This document shows, piece after piece, positions 50,867 to 58,693 of a stretch of 64,000 nt of DNA (positions are counted from its first letter, which is position 1; each line of letters starts with the position of its first letter). The stretch comes from Mycolicibacterium chubuense NBB4 (GTDB lineage: Bacteria; Actinomycetota; Actinomycetes; Mycobacteriales; Mycobacteriaceae). Location of the stretch: NCBI RefSeq assembly GCF_000266905.1, contig NC_018027.1, positions 1 to 64,000 of the forward strand. The letters run 5' to 3'. The notes below the pieces were generated by a model. It was not told where the DNA came from. It did not search any database and saw nothing but the letters and a program-made list of their open reading frames with translations. The position numbers and the translations under genes were made by a program.

Positions 50867-51561
50867 ACCTGCCCAAGCCCTACCTGGTCCGCACCGGCCT
50901 CGACGAGATCCTCGCCGGCCTGCGGGAGGGGGATGCCTTCCCGCCGGAGCGCGAGCTGGCACTGCGGTTCGGGGTCGCGAGGGAGACGGTGCGTCAGGCG
51001 GTCCACGAACTGCTCGTCGAAGGGCGCATCGAGCGACGCGGCCGCGGCACCGTGGTGGCCAGGCCCAAGCTGGTGCAGCCGCTGTCGCTGAAGTCCTACA
51101 CCGAGGGCGCCCAGCGGATGGGCCGCACTCCGGGCCGGCTGCTGGTGACGTGGGAGAACACCACCGTCGACGCGGAACTCGCTGAATCCCTGCGGGTTTC
51201 GCCGACCAAGCCGGTGATGCACCTGGAGCGGCTGTTGCTCGCCGACGGGGTGCGGATCGGTCTGGAGAGCACCTACCTGCCGCTGCACCGGTTCGCCGAT
51301 CTGGTCGACGACTTCGACCCGACGAGCTCGCTGTACGCCGCGATCCGGGCCCGGGGGGTGGTGTTCGGTGAGGCGACCGAGCGCATCGAGACCGTGCTCC
51401 CGTCGCCGCGGGAGGCTGCGCTGCTCGAGACGACGACGGCGATGCCGATGCTGTTGCTGAACCGCCGATCCGTCGACATCGACGACGCGCCCATCGAGGT
51501 CGTCCGGGCGCTCTACCGCGGTGACCGGGTGGCGTTCGTCGCCACGCTCACCGACGGCTGA
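50863..51561 (+). CDS. phnF: GntR/HutC-family regulator, PhnF-like
   Basis: Repressor of 232 residues with an N-terminal winged helix (about 5-65, EGDAFPPERELALRFGVARETVRQAVHELLVEG) and a C-terminal UTRA ligand domain (about 85-225). In M. smegmatis PhnF represses phosphonate uptake genes. The PhnF-type palindrome at 50303-50320 and co-transcription with the PhnZ-like gene make the same role likely here. The symbol rests on this context, not on close identity that I can measure. Confidence 0.85.
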   Translation: MNLPKPYLVRTGLDEILAGLREGDAFPPERELALRFGVARETVRQAVHELLVEGRIERRGRGTVVARPKLVQPLSLKSYTEGAQRMGRTPGRLLVTWENTTVDAELAESLRVSPTKPVMHLERLLLADGVRIGLESTYLPLHRFADLVDDFDPTSSLYAAIRARGVVFGEATERIETVLPSPREAALLETTTAMPMLLLNRRSVDIDDAPIEVVRALYRGDRVAFVATLTDG

Positions 51562-51574
51562 CGGCTCCGGAAGT

Positions 51575-52465
51575 TCAAGCCCCGCCCAGTGATACGAGCT
51601 CGAACGTGCGGACGCGACCGGGGACCGAAGCGCTGCACTGGGACAGCAGGGGCTCGGTCAAGCGGTCGCGCACGACGACCTCCACCGGCTGCGGGTCATG
51701 CTGCAGCAGCACCCGGGTCCTGCCCTCGCGGTGGTCGACCTCGAGCGGAGCCAGCGCGTCGATGCGGTCCTCGCCAGTCGCCTGCCGGGCGAAGTGCTGG
51801 GCGGCCTGCACGACGTGGGGGAGCGACGTCCGGCCGCGCAGGAACGCGTCGTCGAGTCGCCCATCGAGATACAGCCGGACGAGTCCGGCGGCGTCGGTCG
51901 AGTCGACCCGTCCGTAACACAGCCCCTTGGGCAGCACGAGCATCGTCGCGGCGAACCGGTCGCCGCCGAGATGCGAACACTCCCAGGTCCATTCGGGGTA
52001 GGCGTCCGCGATCGCGGCGACGGCCGCGCGACCCCGCACGGCGCAGCACTGGTCGTGCTTGCCGTGAGCGCAGACCGCGACCAGGGGATCTGGCGTCGGC
52101 CGGCCGTCGGAGCCGTCGAGTGCGATGTCGAGGTACTCGGCGGGGCCGCTCACCTCGCCGTGGTGCAGGGTCTCGAGTCCCGGGTCGGTGTGGGCGACGA
52201 ACCACCGCCACCGCGGTGTCGCCGCCCGGCGACCGTGGCGGCGGATCGCCGCGATGCGCATGCCCGCGGTCTCGGCGCGCCGCACGATCGCCCTGCCGAG
52301 CTGGGACTCCACGATGGCGGGCGACTGCAGGAACGCCGAATGTCCCCACGCCCCTGCGAGTTCCAGCAGCAGCCACGCCTTGCCCGCGGACGCCGTGCCG
52401 TGGATCGGGTCGTCTCGGGCCAGCGACTGGTCGCTGCACGGCACCCGCTTCCCGGCAGGCGTCAT
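51575..52465 (-). CDS. sucrase/ferredoxin-like protein (thioredoxin-like 2Fe-2S)
   Basis: 296-residue protein of the Suc_Fer-like family. Likely cluster ligands are Cys132 and Cys140/Cys141 in CAHGKHDQCC, then Cys163 in WECSHLGGDRFA. The N-terminal block VPCSDQS and GTASAGKAWLLLE is also typical. Family members are thioredoxin-fold 2Fe-2S ferredoxins of poorly known role. It overlaps the JmjC gene by ATGA, so it may supply electrons to that oxygenase or keep its iron reduced. Convergent with the GntR gene, 13 bases apart. Confidence 0.85.
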   Translation of the reverse strand: MTPAGKRVPCSDQSLARDDPIHGTASAGKAWLLLELAGAWGHSAFLQSPAIVESQLGRAIVRRAETAGMRIAAIRRHGRRAATPRWRWFVAHTDPGLETLHHGEVSGPAEYLDIALDGSDGRPTPDPLVAVCAHGKHDQCCAVRGRAAVAAIADAYPEWTWECSHLGGDRFAATMLVLPKGLCYGRVDSTDAAGLVRLYLDGRLDDAFLRGRTSLPHVVQAAQHFARQATGEDRIDALAPLEVDHREGRTRVLLQHDPQPVEVVVRDRLTEPLLSQCSASVPGRVRTFELVSLGGA

Positions 52466-53676
52466 CCGTCGACCGTCGCGGGGACCACCACCGCTTCGCG
52501 CAGTAGGCGGCGGATCACCACCTCGCCGTCGGCGCCATCCAGTCCGGGCACGTGACCGGCGGTGACCACAGCGCCCTGCCGCAGCGCGGCCAACGCCGGC
52601 GCACACTCGCCGGGGAAGCTGATCGTGCGGTCGGCCAGCGTGAGTTCTACCCGCCCGTCGCGGGTTTCGACGGTGCCGAGCAGCCCGTGGCGCCAGCGCA
52701 CCGCGATGGTGGCGGCCCGTTCGGCTGCGTCGAAGGTGGCCAGCGGCCGCACCGCGACGGGCCGGGTGCGCTCGGCGTAGCGCTGCGCCAGTCGCCGGGC
52801 GACGTCCTCGCCGATCTCCGAGGCGTGGTCGCGGACGGTGCCCGCGAGCTGGGCCATGATCTTGCTCGCCAGCGCGGTCAGTTCGGCGGAGTGGTCGGCG
52901 TCGAGCCCCATCGGCAGCGACGCCCGGAAGTCGCCGACCGTCGCCAGGTGGTCGGCCACCGCGCGCACCACGTCCATTCCGGTCAGCGGCGACACCCCGA
53001 CGGTCAGATGAATCGACAGCGTGTCGAGGGCCTGCGCCGAGTGCACCCACCCCCGCGGCAGGTAGAGCGCGTCGCCCGGGCCGAGCACGGTGTCGATCAC
53101 CGGGCTGTCGCGGACCCTGCGGGCGATCGCGGCGCGGTGCTCGGTCCACGGCTGGGAGGCGAGTGGGTCGCGGTGCACCGGCTCGTGCACCGTCCAGTGT
53201 TTGTGCCCGGCGGCCTGCAGCACGAACACGTCGTGCACGTCGTAGTGGGCGTCGAAGCCGCGGCTCGTCGGCGGGGTGATGTACGCGTTCGCCTGCACCG
53301 GATGGCCGAGGTCGTCGACCATGGCCCGCACGAAGTCGATCAGCGGTGGCCACAGCCGGTGCAGGCCCTGCAGCGCGATGGACGCACCCGCGGCGAACTG
53401 CTCGAGCACCTTGGCCGAGTCGACCTGGTCGCCGATCTCCGCCCCGAACCCGGCCGGCCCCAGGTAACACTCGCGACCGACGAGCTGGCCGTCCTTGGCC
53501 ACCCTGATGAACGGTGCGCGCACCCCGCGCTCAGCGAGCAACTCGTCGACGGTGTCCGGCGAGAGCAGATCGCTGAAATCGCGGGGCAGCGCGTCCGATC
53601 GGCTGAGAAGCGGCTGGCGCCCCCAGTGCGTCCGGGCGAACTCCCGGGGATCGACGGCTATGCAGCGACTCAGCAT
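52462..53676 (-). CDS. JmjC/cupin 2-oxoglutarate oxygenase (ribosomal-oxygenase-like)
   Basis: Fe(II)/2-oxoglutarate hydroxylase of the JmjC cupin_4 group, 404 residues. The iron triad is probably His144-x-Asp146 (FDAHYDVHDVF) and His212 (RGWVHSAQ). KHW at 159-161 and the C-terminal helical/winged part match ribosomal oxygenases such as YcfD, MINA53 and NO66, which hydroxylate Arg or His in proteins. It sits ten bases behind a gene for a repetitive His/Asp/Gly peptide, and I infer that this peptide is its substrate. ATG 53676 is used. The ferredoxin-like gene overlaps its end. Confidence 0.87.
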   Translation of the reverse strand: MLSRCIAVDPREFARTHWGRQPLLSRSDALPRDFSDLLSPDTVDELLAERGVRAPFIRVAKDGQLVGRECYLGPAGFGAEIGDQVDSAKVLEQFAAGASIALQGLHRLWPPLIDFVRAMVDDLGHPVQANAYITPPTSRGFDAHYDVHDVFVLQAAGHKHWTVHEPVHRDPLASQPWTEHRAAIARRVRDSPVIDTVLGPGDALYLPRGWVHSAQALDTLSIHLTVGVSPLTGMDVVRAVADHLATVGDFRASLPMGLDADHSAELTALASKIMAQLAGTVRDHASEIGEDVARRLAQRYAERTRPVAVRPLATFDAAERAATIAVRWRHGLLGTVETRDGRVELTLADRTISFPGECAPALAALRQGAVVTAGHVPGLDGADGEVVIRRLLREAVVVPATVDG

Positions 53677-53686
53677 CGGGCCTCGA

Positions 53687-53935
53687 TCAGGCGGTGCCGT
53701 CGGCTCCGCCGTCGTGGCCGCCGGCGTTGGAGCCGCCGTCGGCCGGGCCTTCGCCGCCCGCGGTGCCGTCGGCTCCGCCGTCGTGTCCACCGGGGTTCGA
53801 GCCGCCGTCGGCCGGGCCTTCGCCGCCCGCGGTGCCGTCGGCTCCGCCGTCGTGGCCGCCCGGGTTCGAGCCGCCGTCGGCGGGCCCTTCGCCGCCCCCG
53901 CCCGACGTGGTGATGTCGTCGTCGTTGATCGCCAT
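53687..53935 (-). CDS. repeat peptide, possible hydroxylase substrate
   Basis: 82-residue peptide: a 13-residue leader (MAINDDDITTSGG) followed by three 23-residue repeats of the pattern GGEGPADGG-SNPGG-HDGGADGTA. The third repeat has Ala instead of Pro. There is no signal sequence, Cys, aromatic residue or hydrophobic segment. Each repeat has one His, one Asn, four acidic residues and many glycines. ATG 53935 has a strong ribosome site, AAGGAGAGG, five bases away. It is the first gene of a three-gene unit with a JmjC hydroxylase and a ferredoxin-like protein. I recognise no family; a modified (RiPP-like) or metal-binding peptide is the working idea. Confidence 0.75.
   Translation of the reverse strand: MAINDDDITTSGGGGEGPADGGSNPGGHDGGADGTAGGEGPADGGSNPGGHDGGADGTAGGEGPADGGSNAGGHDGGADGTA
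53690..53896 (-). repeat. three 69-base tandem repeats
   Basis: Three in-frame copies of a 69-base unit encode the peptide repeats. They are nearly identical at DNA level; differences are few, including the Pro-to-Ala codon in the last copy. Such near-identity in a high-GC genome means either recent expansion or ongoing homogenisation. Confidence 0.9.
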
Positions 53936-54073
53936 GAAATCCTCTCCTTCATCGGACCGCGTTCGAGCTGGTGCAGGTGAACCCTGCCAGGCGCGGTGCC
54001 GCGAGAGATTCCCTGCCCGGCGGCCGGGTAAACGGACACCGCGCATGGCAGCCGCTCCACTTCTGACCAAACC

Positions 54074-54322
54074 ATGAAGTCCGCCGGGACGACAGGGGTC
54101 GCGCACGGACCGACATCGCCCTGCCAAGAGTTCTACAACCGGATCTTCGGCTGGCCGGCCGCGATTTTGGATCACCTCAGCGTCGCGGTGGCGAGCCGGG
54201 CCGCTGTCGCGATCCTGTCGTTCCAGGACCCCGACGACATCGACGTCGAGTTGTGCGCGCCAGAGGGCCGACCGCGCTCGGGGTGGGGGTGGGCGTGTCG
54301 CGTGCCTGGGTCTCGGGTATGA
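54074..54322 (+). pseudogene. remnant of a VOC (glyoxalase-like) gene
   Basis: The open frame joins a piece that looks like the start of a VOC domain (EFYNRIFGWPAAI and LDHLSVAV) directly to the end of one (AILSFQDPDDIDVELCAPEG). The roughly 70-80 residues between them in a normal domain are missing, and no good ribosome site is seen. I read this as a decayed gene with an internal deletion. It overlaps the next gene's start by four bases. Confidence 0.4.
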
Positions 54323-54942
54323 CGTCGGCTATGGATATTGCCGCTCCTGACCTGCTGAGCAGCGGGGCGCACGCGCTGCGAGCGACGGCAGGCGCAGTGC
54401 TGGGCCAGCCCGGTGGCGTCTTCGGTGCCCGTGGCGAATTCTTCGGCGGGTTCCTCACCATCGACGAGAACGCCTCGGTGCCCTCGGTCGCCCTGCTGCG
54501 GCCGGGCACCGCGCATCGCGCCGTCGTGCAGGTCGGCCCGGATCGGCCCGGCCTGCGCCCCCGCAAGCTGTGCATCAAGATCCCCGACGCCTACGGCCCC
54601 GGTAAGGATCAGGACTTCCTGTTGGCGTCGTCGGGCGACGGCGCACCCCTGCACCACGTTGTGATGCCGGCCGAGCCCGTCGCGTCGCTGTACTCGTCGC
54701 TGTGGCTGTACCTGGCCGGTCTGCAGCCGGTGCTGTTCGGCGTGCGCCCGTCGACGACCGGACCCGATCTGCGGTTCGGGTCCGGCGACGAGGTCAGCTT
54801 TCTGATCAGTGCGCCCGTCGGGCAGTTCCGCAGGATCGGGTCGCTGAGGCTGACCGGACCGCTCGACGGGCCGCCTGTGCGGTTCTCCGGCGGCAACAGC
54901 GGTGGGAGCATCCGTCCGCTGCCGCCGGTGACCTTCTACTGA
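54319..54942 (+). CDS. conserved hypothetical protein
   Basis: 207-residue cytoplasmic protein starting MTSAMDIAAPDLLSSGAHAL. I do not recognise a named family. The segment GFLTIDENASVPSVALLRPG and RPRKLCIKIPDAYGPGKDQDFLLASSGDG recalls the beta-barrel part of catalase-related proteins (the way they align GLAVKFP). But the haem ligands are not evident, so no function is assigned. No membrane segment. ATG 54319 is preferred over the upstream GTG 54253, since the extra residues look unrelated. Convergent with the DUF3072 gene. Confidence 0.65.
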   Translation: MTSAMDIAAPDLLSSGAHALRATAGAVLGQPGGVFGARGEFFGGFLTIDENASVPSVALLRPGTAHRAVVQVGPDRPGLRPRKLCIKIPDAYGPGKDQDFLLASSGDGAPLHHVVMPAEPVASLYSSLWLYLAGLQPVLFGVRPSTTGPDLRFGSGDEVSFLISAPVGQFRRIGSLRLTGPLDGPPVRFSGGNSGGSIRPLPPVTFY

Positions 54943-54946
54943 CGCG

Positions 54947-55159
54947 CTACTCGCCGCGCCCCGTGCGCCCCTGCAACTCGTCGATCAGTTCGGAAGCCTG
55001 CGCCTTGGTGGCGTCCTCGGGGACCTCGGCACCCGCTTCCTGGGCGAGGGTGTGCAGGTAACTGCGCTGGGCGCCCGTCATCGGCTCGTCGCCCGTCACC
55101 CACTGGGACGGGTCCTTCTCGGCGTTCTCGCGCGGTGCCTGGTTCGTGGTGTCGGTCAT
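54947..55159 (-). CDS. DUF3072 small protein
   Basis: 70-residue acidic protein with the family core PMTGAQRSYLHTLAQEAGAE and ATKAQASELIDELQ, a small helical domain of unknown function common in actinobacteria and proteobacteria. ATG 55159 is used. It is divergent from the flavin-type oxidase gene and convergent with the hypothetical gene, four bases apart. Confidence 0.82.
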   Translation of the reverse strand: MTDTTNQAPRENAEKDPSQWVTGDEPMTGAQRSYLHTLAQEAGAEVPEDATKAQASELIDELQGRTGRGE

Positions 55160-55233
55160 GCCGCGGGAATGCCCGTCGCAAGTGTGTTCGAAACGCGCAC
55201 GCCGGGTGATCTTCACTCGGGCAGCCTGGAAGT

Positions 55234-55743
55234 ATGCACGTCGTGGGCAAGAACGAACGCGCGAAGATCGTCATGTCGGACGCCGAGATCGCCGAATTCA
55301 TCGACCAGAGCCGCACCGCCACCATGGCCACGGTGCTGCCGAGCGGACGGCCGCATCTGGTCGCGATGTGGTACGCGGTGCTCGACGGCGAGATCTGGTT
55401 CGAGACGAAGGCCAAGTCGCAGAAGGCCGTCAACCTGCGCCGCGATCCCACCATCACGGTGATGATCGAAGACGGCCTGTCCTACGACACGCTGCGCGGC
55501 GTCTCGATCGACGGCGAGGCCGAGATCTACGACGACCCGGAGACCAGCCTGCGCGTCGGGATCAGCGTCTGGGAGCGGTACACCGGCCCCTACAGCGAGG
55601 ACATGCGGCCGTTCGTCGATCAGATGATGAACAACCGCATCTGTGTGCGGGTCGTCCCGTCGCGGACGCGCAGTTGGGACCACCGCAAACTCGGCATGGC
55701 GGGCATGCCGATCTCGGGCAGCACCGCGCAGTACCTCAGCTGA
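55234..55743 (+). CDS. pyridoxamine-phosphate-oxidase-fold / F420-dependent family protein
   Basis: 169-residue split-barrel protein of the PPOX/FDOR superfamily, which binds FMN or F420. It has the core ATMATVLPSGRPHLVAMWYAV, LWFETKAKSQK-type strand (EIWFETKAKSQKAVNL) and a C-terminal RSWDHRK. Mycobacteria use many such proteins for F420-linked redox reactions. The cofactor cannot be settled. The start is ATG 55234; the stop overlaps the convergent thioesterase by eight bases. Confidence 0.83.
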   Translation: MHVVGKNERAKIVMSDAEIAEFIDQSRTATMATVLPSGRPHLVAMWYAVLDGEIWFETKAKSQKAVNLRRDPTITVMIEDGLSYDTLRGVSIDGEAEIYDDPETSLRVGISVWERYTGPYSEDMRPFVDQMMNNRICVRVVPSRTRSWDHRKLGMAGMPISGSTAQYLS

Positions 55744-56545
55744 CCGGCCGGCGCGGCGGGTCGAACCCCGGGTTGGCCAGCGCCGTCGCCGTGGCGGTGC
55801 CGATCGGCCCGAATTCGTCGACCAGCAGCGCGGTCCCGGTCGCGACCCCGGCGTGACTGGAGTGTGTCAACGCGGCCAGCCCGAGGAAGGGGCTGTCGGG
55901 CAGACGGCTCAGCGTCAGCGTGTAGTCGGCGTTGATGAACGGCAGCCCGTCGGCGCCGTAGTGGGTCAGTGAGCTCGCCATGTCGCCGGCCATCGACGCG
56001 CGCGTGAACGGCGTCAGTTCGACCCCGTCGACCAGGGGCATCAGGTCGCGGACCCACATGTACTTCGGGCCCGCGTGCGCCCACCCCTCGAGGCCGAGGG
56101 TCGGGGCGGCACCGTCGCGTCCGTAGGTCCACACCAGCGTGACGACGTCGTCGCGGATCGAGTCGGGCACTGTCGGCACCGGCGGCATCGTCACGGCCGT
56201 GGACCATCGTTCCCCCGCGGGTTGGTCGCCGCGGCGCAGGTACAGCGCGCTGGCGCGGCCGACGACCGACTCCGCCTGCGTCATGGTCGCCTCGACCAGC
56301 TTGAGGCGCCGGCCCGAGCGGATCACCGCCGTGCGCACCTCGACCGGGGCCATAGCGGCGGGCCGGAGCAGGTCCACGGTGAGGCGGGCCGGCTGCAGCT
56401 CCGGTTTCGCGGCGTCGCGTTCGATGACGTGGCCGAGCAGACCGCCGACGTAGTTGCCGCTGATGGTCTGTCCCCACGGACCCCTCGCCCACTCGGTGGG
56501 AAGGAAGCCGTCACCCTCGGCGACGAAGAACGCCCGGCTGCTCAT
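55736..56545 (-). CDS. acyl-CoA thioesterase family protein (TesB-like double hotdog)
   Basis: 269-residue protein of the 4HBT_3/thioesterase-like superfamily, with two hotdog domains. Typical elements are WGQTISGNYVGGLLGHVIER at the first helix, PARLTVDLLRPAAM, and the second-domain block DGLPFINADYTLTLSRLP. Such proteins hydrolyse acyl-CoA thioesters; the mycobacterial substrate is not known. The start is ATG 56545. Convergent with the PPOX gene. Confidence 0.85.
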   Translation of the reverse strand: MSSRAFFVAEGDGFLPTEWARGPWGQTISGNYVGGLLGHVIERDAAKPELQPARLTVDLLRPAAMAPVEVRTAVIRSGRRLKLVEATMTQAESVVGRASALYLRRGDQPAGERWSTAVTMPPVPTVPDSIRDDVVTLVWTYGRDGAAPTLGLEGWAHAGPKYMWVRDLMPLVDGVELTPFTRASMAGDMASSLTHYGADGLPFINADYTLTLSRLPDSPFLGLAALTHSSHAGVATGTALLVDEFGPIGTATATALANPGFDPPRRPVS

Positions 56546-56573
56546 CGCGCCCGACGATAGCGGGCGGGGGCGC

Positions 56574-56909
56574 TCACCGATCCGACAGGATGCGTTTGAC
56601 GTCGGAGGACACCGGATCGACCAGATCGCCGAACTCGGGGTGCTTGTCGATGAAGCCGGCGACCATCGAGCACACGGGAACGATGCGCAGTCCCGCGTCG
56701 CGGGTGGCTTCCAGCGCCCCGCGGACCAGGATCGTCGCGAGGCCGCGGCCTTCGAAGTCGTCGCCGATCTCGGTGTGCGGGAAGATCCGTTGCTTGCCGT
56801 GATCGATGAACTCCGTGAAGCCCGCCGTGCGCCCGCCGACGGAGATGCTGAAGCGGTCGGCCTCGGCGGTGACCTCTGTGGCCGCGCCGGTCTTGTCGGT
56901 GGTCGTCAT
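56574..56909 (-). CDS. GNAT-family N-acetyltransferase-like protein (copy 1)
   Basis: 111-residue short GNAT of the YjdJ/GtnA type. It has the strand FSISVGGRTAGFTEFID, the acetyl-CoA loop FEGRGLATILVRGAL, and IVPVCSMVAGFIDKHPEF, in which Cys is a family feature. It is a tandem paralogue of the next gene, sharing the same layout at roughly half identity by eye. The C-terminus is 15 residues longer than in copy 2. Substrate unknown. Confidence 0.85.
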   Translation of the reverse strand: MTTTDKTGAATEVTAEADRFSISVGGRTAGFTEFIDHGKQRIFPHTEIGDDFEGRGLATILVRGALEATRDAGLRIVPVCSMVAGFIDKHPEFGDLVDPVSSDVKRILSDR

Positions 56910-56934
56910 GACACCCCTCTATACCCGCGCCGCC

Positions 56935-57234
56935 TCACGAGGTTGCCAGCAGATCGGCGAATTCGGGATTCTTCTCGATGAATTCCGCGACCATCCAGCA
57001 CTGCGGTACCACCCGCAGGCCGGTGGTCCGGGTCGCTTCCAGGGCTTCACGCACGAGGATCGTCGCCAGGCCCCGTCCCTGGAACGCGGGCTCGACCACG
57101 GTGTGCGGGAAGATGCGCCGGCCGTCGCGGTCGGTGAAGTCGGCGTAGCCGACCGTGCGCCCGTCGACGGCGATGCTGAAGCGATCGGGTTCCGCGCTGA
57201 CCTGGGTCGGCGCGCCGGTTCTGTCGGTGGTCAT
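56935..57234 (-). CDS. GNAT-family N-acetyltransferase-like protein (copy 2)
   Basis: 99-residue short GNAT with FSIAVDGRTVGYADF, the loop FQGRGLATILVREAL and VVPQCWMVAEFIEKNPEF. A paralogue of the adjacent gene, 25 bases away and in the same direction, most likely by tandem duplication. ATG 57234. It begins seven bases after the end of the pirin gene, so pirin and both acetyltransferases may be co-transcribed. Confidence 0.85.
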   Translation of the reverse strand: MTTDRTGAPTQVSAEPDRFSIAVDGRTVGYADFTDRDGRRIFPHTVVEPAFQGRGLATILVREALEATRTTGLRVVPQCWMVAEFIEKNPEFADLLATS

Positions 57235-57241
57235 GGCTTCC

Positions 57242-58216
57242 CTATACCCCGGGGTTGGGGCGAGGACGCAGGGTGGCGTGGGGCAGGGGCGGTGCGGGCA
57301 GCCGTTCGACGGCGCCGCGGTAGCCCGCGACCGCGCCGAACCGGTGGTCGTGGTCCTGCCACTGTTGCCGGAACGCCACGATCTCGTCGTGGCTGCGCCC
57401 CACGAAGTTCCACCACATCACCAGCTGCTCGCCGAACGGGGGACCGCCCAGCAGCAGCATCCGTGCCGGCCCGGCGCCGCGATTGCTCACCTGCAGCCGG
57501 CTGTGGCCCGGTTCCTGATATCCGAGGTCCGCGACGCCGAGCACCGCGCCGCAGGCCTCGACGTCCCCGGTGTCGAGCAGGACGCCGTGCTCGAAAGTGG
57601 GGTCGATGTCCAGCGTGACGTCGGCGCCGGGATCCAGATCGAGTTGCGCGCCGAGCAGAGGGGTGAAGGTGTCGACCGGCGAGGAGTCACCTTCGAGCTC
57701 GCCGAGGAAAACCCGTGTCGTGACGCCACCGACCGAGCGCGGGCGCGGCGCATGGTGCGCGAAATCCCTGCCGGTGTCGCGGTCGGCGTCCGGCAGCGCC
57801 ACCCACAGCTGCACGCCGTGCAGCACCGCGTCGGCCCGCCCGGTCAGCACCGACACCTCGGAGTGACAGATCCCCGAGCCGGCGGTCATCAGGTTGAGCT
57901 CGCCCGGACGCACCGCCGCGTGGACTCCCGCGCTGTCGCGGTGTTCGATCCGGCCGCTGAACAACCAACTGACGGTCTGCAATCCGGTGTGCGGATGCGG
58001 CGGCACGTCCATCCCGGCCTCACCGAGCTGATCGTGCGGGCCGTAGTGGTCGGCGAAGCACCACGCTCCGATGAGCGAGCGTTCCCGTTGGGGGAGCGTA
58101 CGCCGCACCCGGATGGCCCGGGGGCCGCCCAGCGGGACTTCTCGGGGATGCAGGACACCGGCGAATTCCGAAGGGGCACAATCGACTTCGGCGGGCACGG
58201 TGTCGGTGTTGCTCAT
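57242..58216 (-). CDS. pirin family protein
   Basis: Bicupin protein of 324 residues. The N-terminal cupin holds the metal-site motif PPHPHTGLQTVSWLFSG and GSGICHSE, with the three His and one Glu typical of pirins, some of which are quercetinases. The C-terminal cupin carries LLGGPPFGEQLVMWWNFVG. The physiological substrate in mycobacteria is unknown. ATG 58216 overlaps the EVE-domain stop by ATGA. Confidence 0.9.
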   Translation of the reverse strand: MSNTDTVPAEVDCAPSEFAGVLHPREVPLGGPRAIRVRRTLPQRERSLIGAWCFADHYGPHDQLGEAGMDVPPHPHTGLQTVSWLFSGRIEHRDSAGVHAAVRPGELNLMTAGSGICHSEVSVLTGRADAVLHGVQLWVALPDADRDTGRDFAHHAPRPRSVGGVTTRVFLGELEGDSSPVDTFTPLLGAQLDLDPGADVTLDIDPTFEHGVLLDTGDVEACGAVLGVADLGYQEPGHSRLQVSNRGAGPARMLLLGGPPFGEQLVMWWNFVGRSHDEIVAFRQQWQDHDHRFGAVAGYRGAVERLPAPPLPHATLRPRPNPGV

Positions 58217-58656
58217 GTGTTCACAGTAGTCTCCTGGCGCACGGACTGCGTCATGGCGGAGCGGATGACCTCGAAGTCGTGGTCGTCGATCCGGAACACC
58301 CCGAAGCGGAATCTGTACCCCCACCGCGACGTGTCCTCGATGAAGTCGAGGTGCTCGATCAGCGGGCGGATGGGCGTCTCGGCGCACTCCAGGAAGTCGA
58401 CGTTGCGCCGCCACGGATGGAAGTCCGGCGTCATCTCCACCTGGTAGGGCTCGTCGTCGACGACCTGCCCGATCGCGGTGAACGCCTGGAGCGGCTGGCC
58501 GTCGGGGAAGTCCGTGCGCGGGGAGTAGAAGATGATCCAGTCGCCGCGCGCCATCTTGCGCAGCATGTGCGGCTTACCGTGGTTGGCCTGCGTGAAGCGG
58601 CCGCGAACCCCGCGTTCCACGTGGGCCCGGCTGACCGTGTTGATCCAGTTCGTCAC
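58213..58656 (-). CDS. EVE-domain protein (UPF0310)
   Basis: 147-residue PUA-like protein. Its pattern NWINTVSRAHVERGVRGRFTQ, LRKMARGDWIIFYSPRTDF and GYRFRFGVFRIDDHDFEVI is that of the EVE/UPF0310 family, thought to read modified nucleobases. I start at GTG 58656 (VTNWINTVSR), the normal family N-terminus; the longer frame to 58779 crosses the palindrome and the opposite gene. Coupled to the pirin gene by ATGA. Confidence 0.85.
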   Translation of the reverse strand: MTNWINTVSRAHVERGVRGRFTQANHGKPHMLRKMARGDWIIFYSPRTDFPDGQPLQAFTAIGQVVDDEPYQVEMTPDFHPWRRNVDFLECAETPIRPLIEHLDFIEDTSRWGYRFRFGVFRIDDHDFEVIRSAMTQSVRQETTVNT

Positions 58657-58693
58657 GACCGCACCGTATGCCCGGCCACCGACGATCGAGGTC

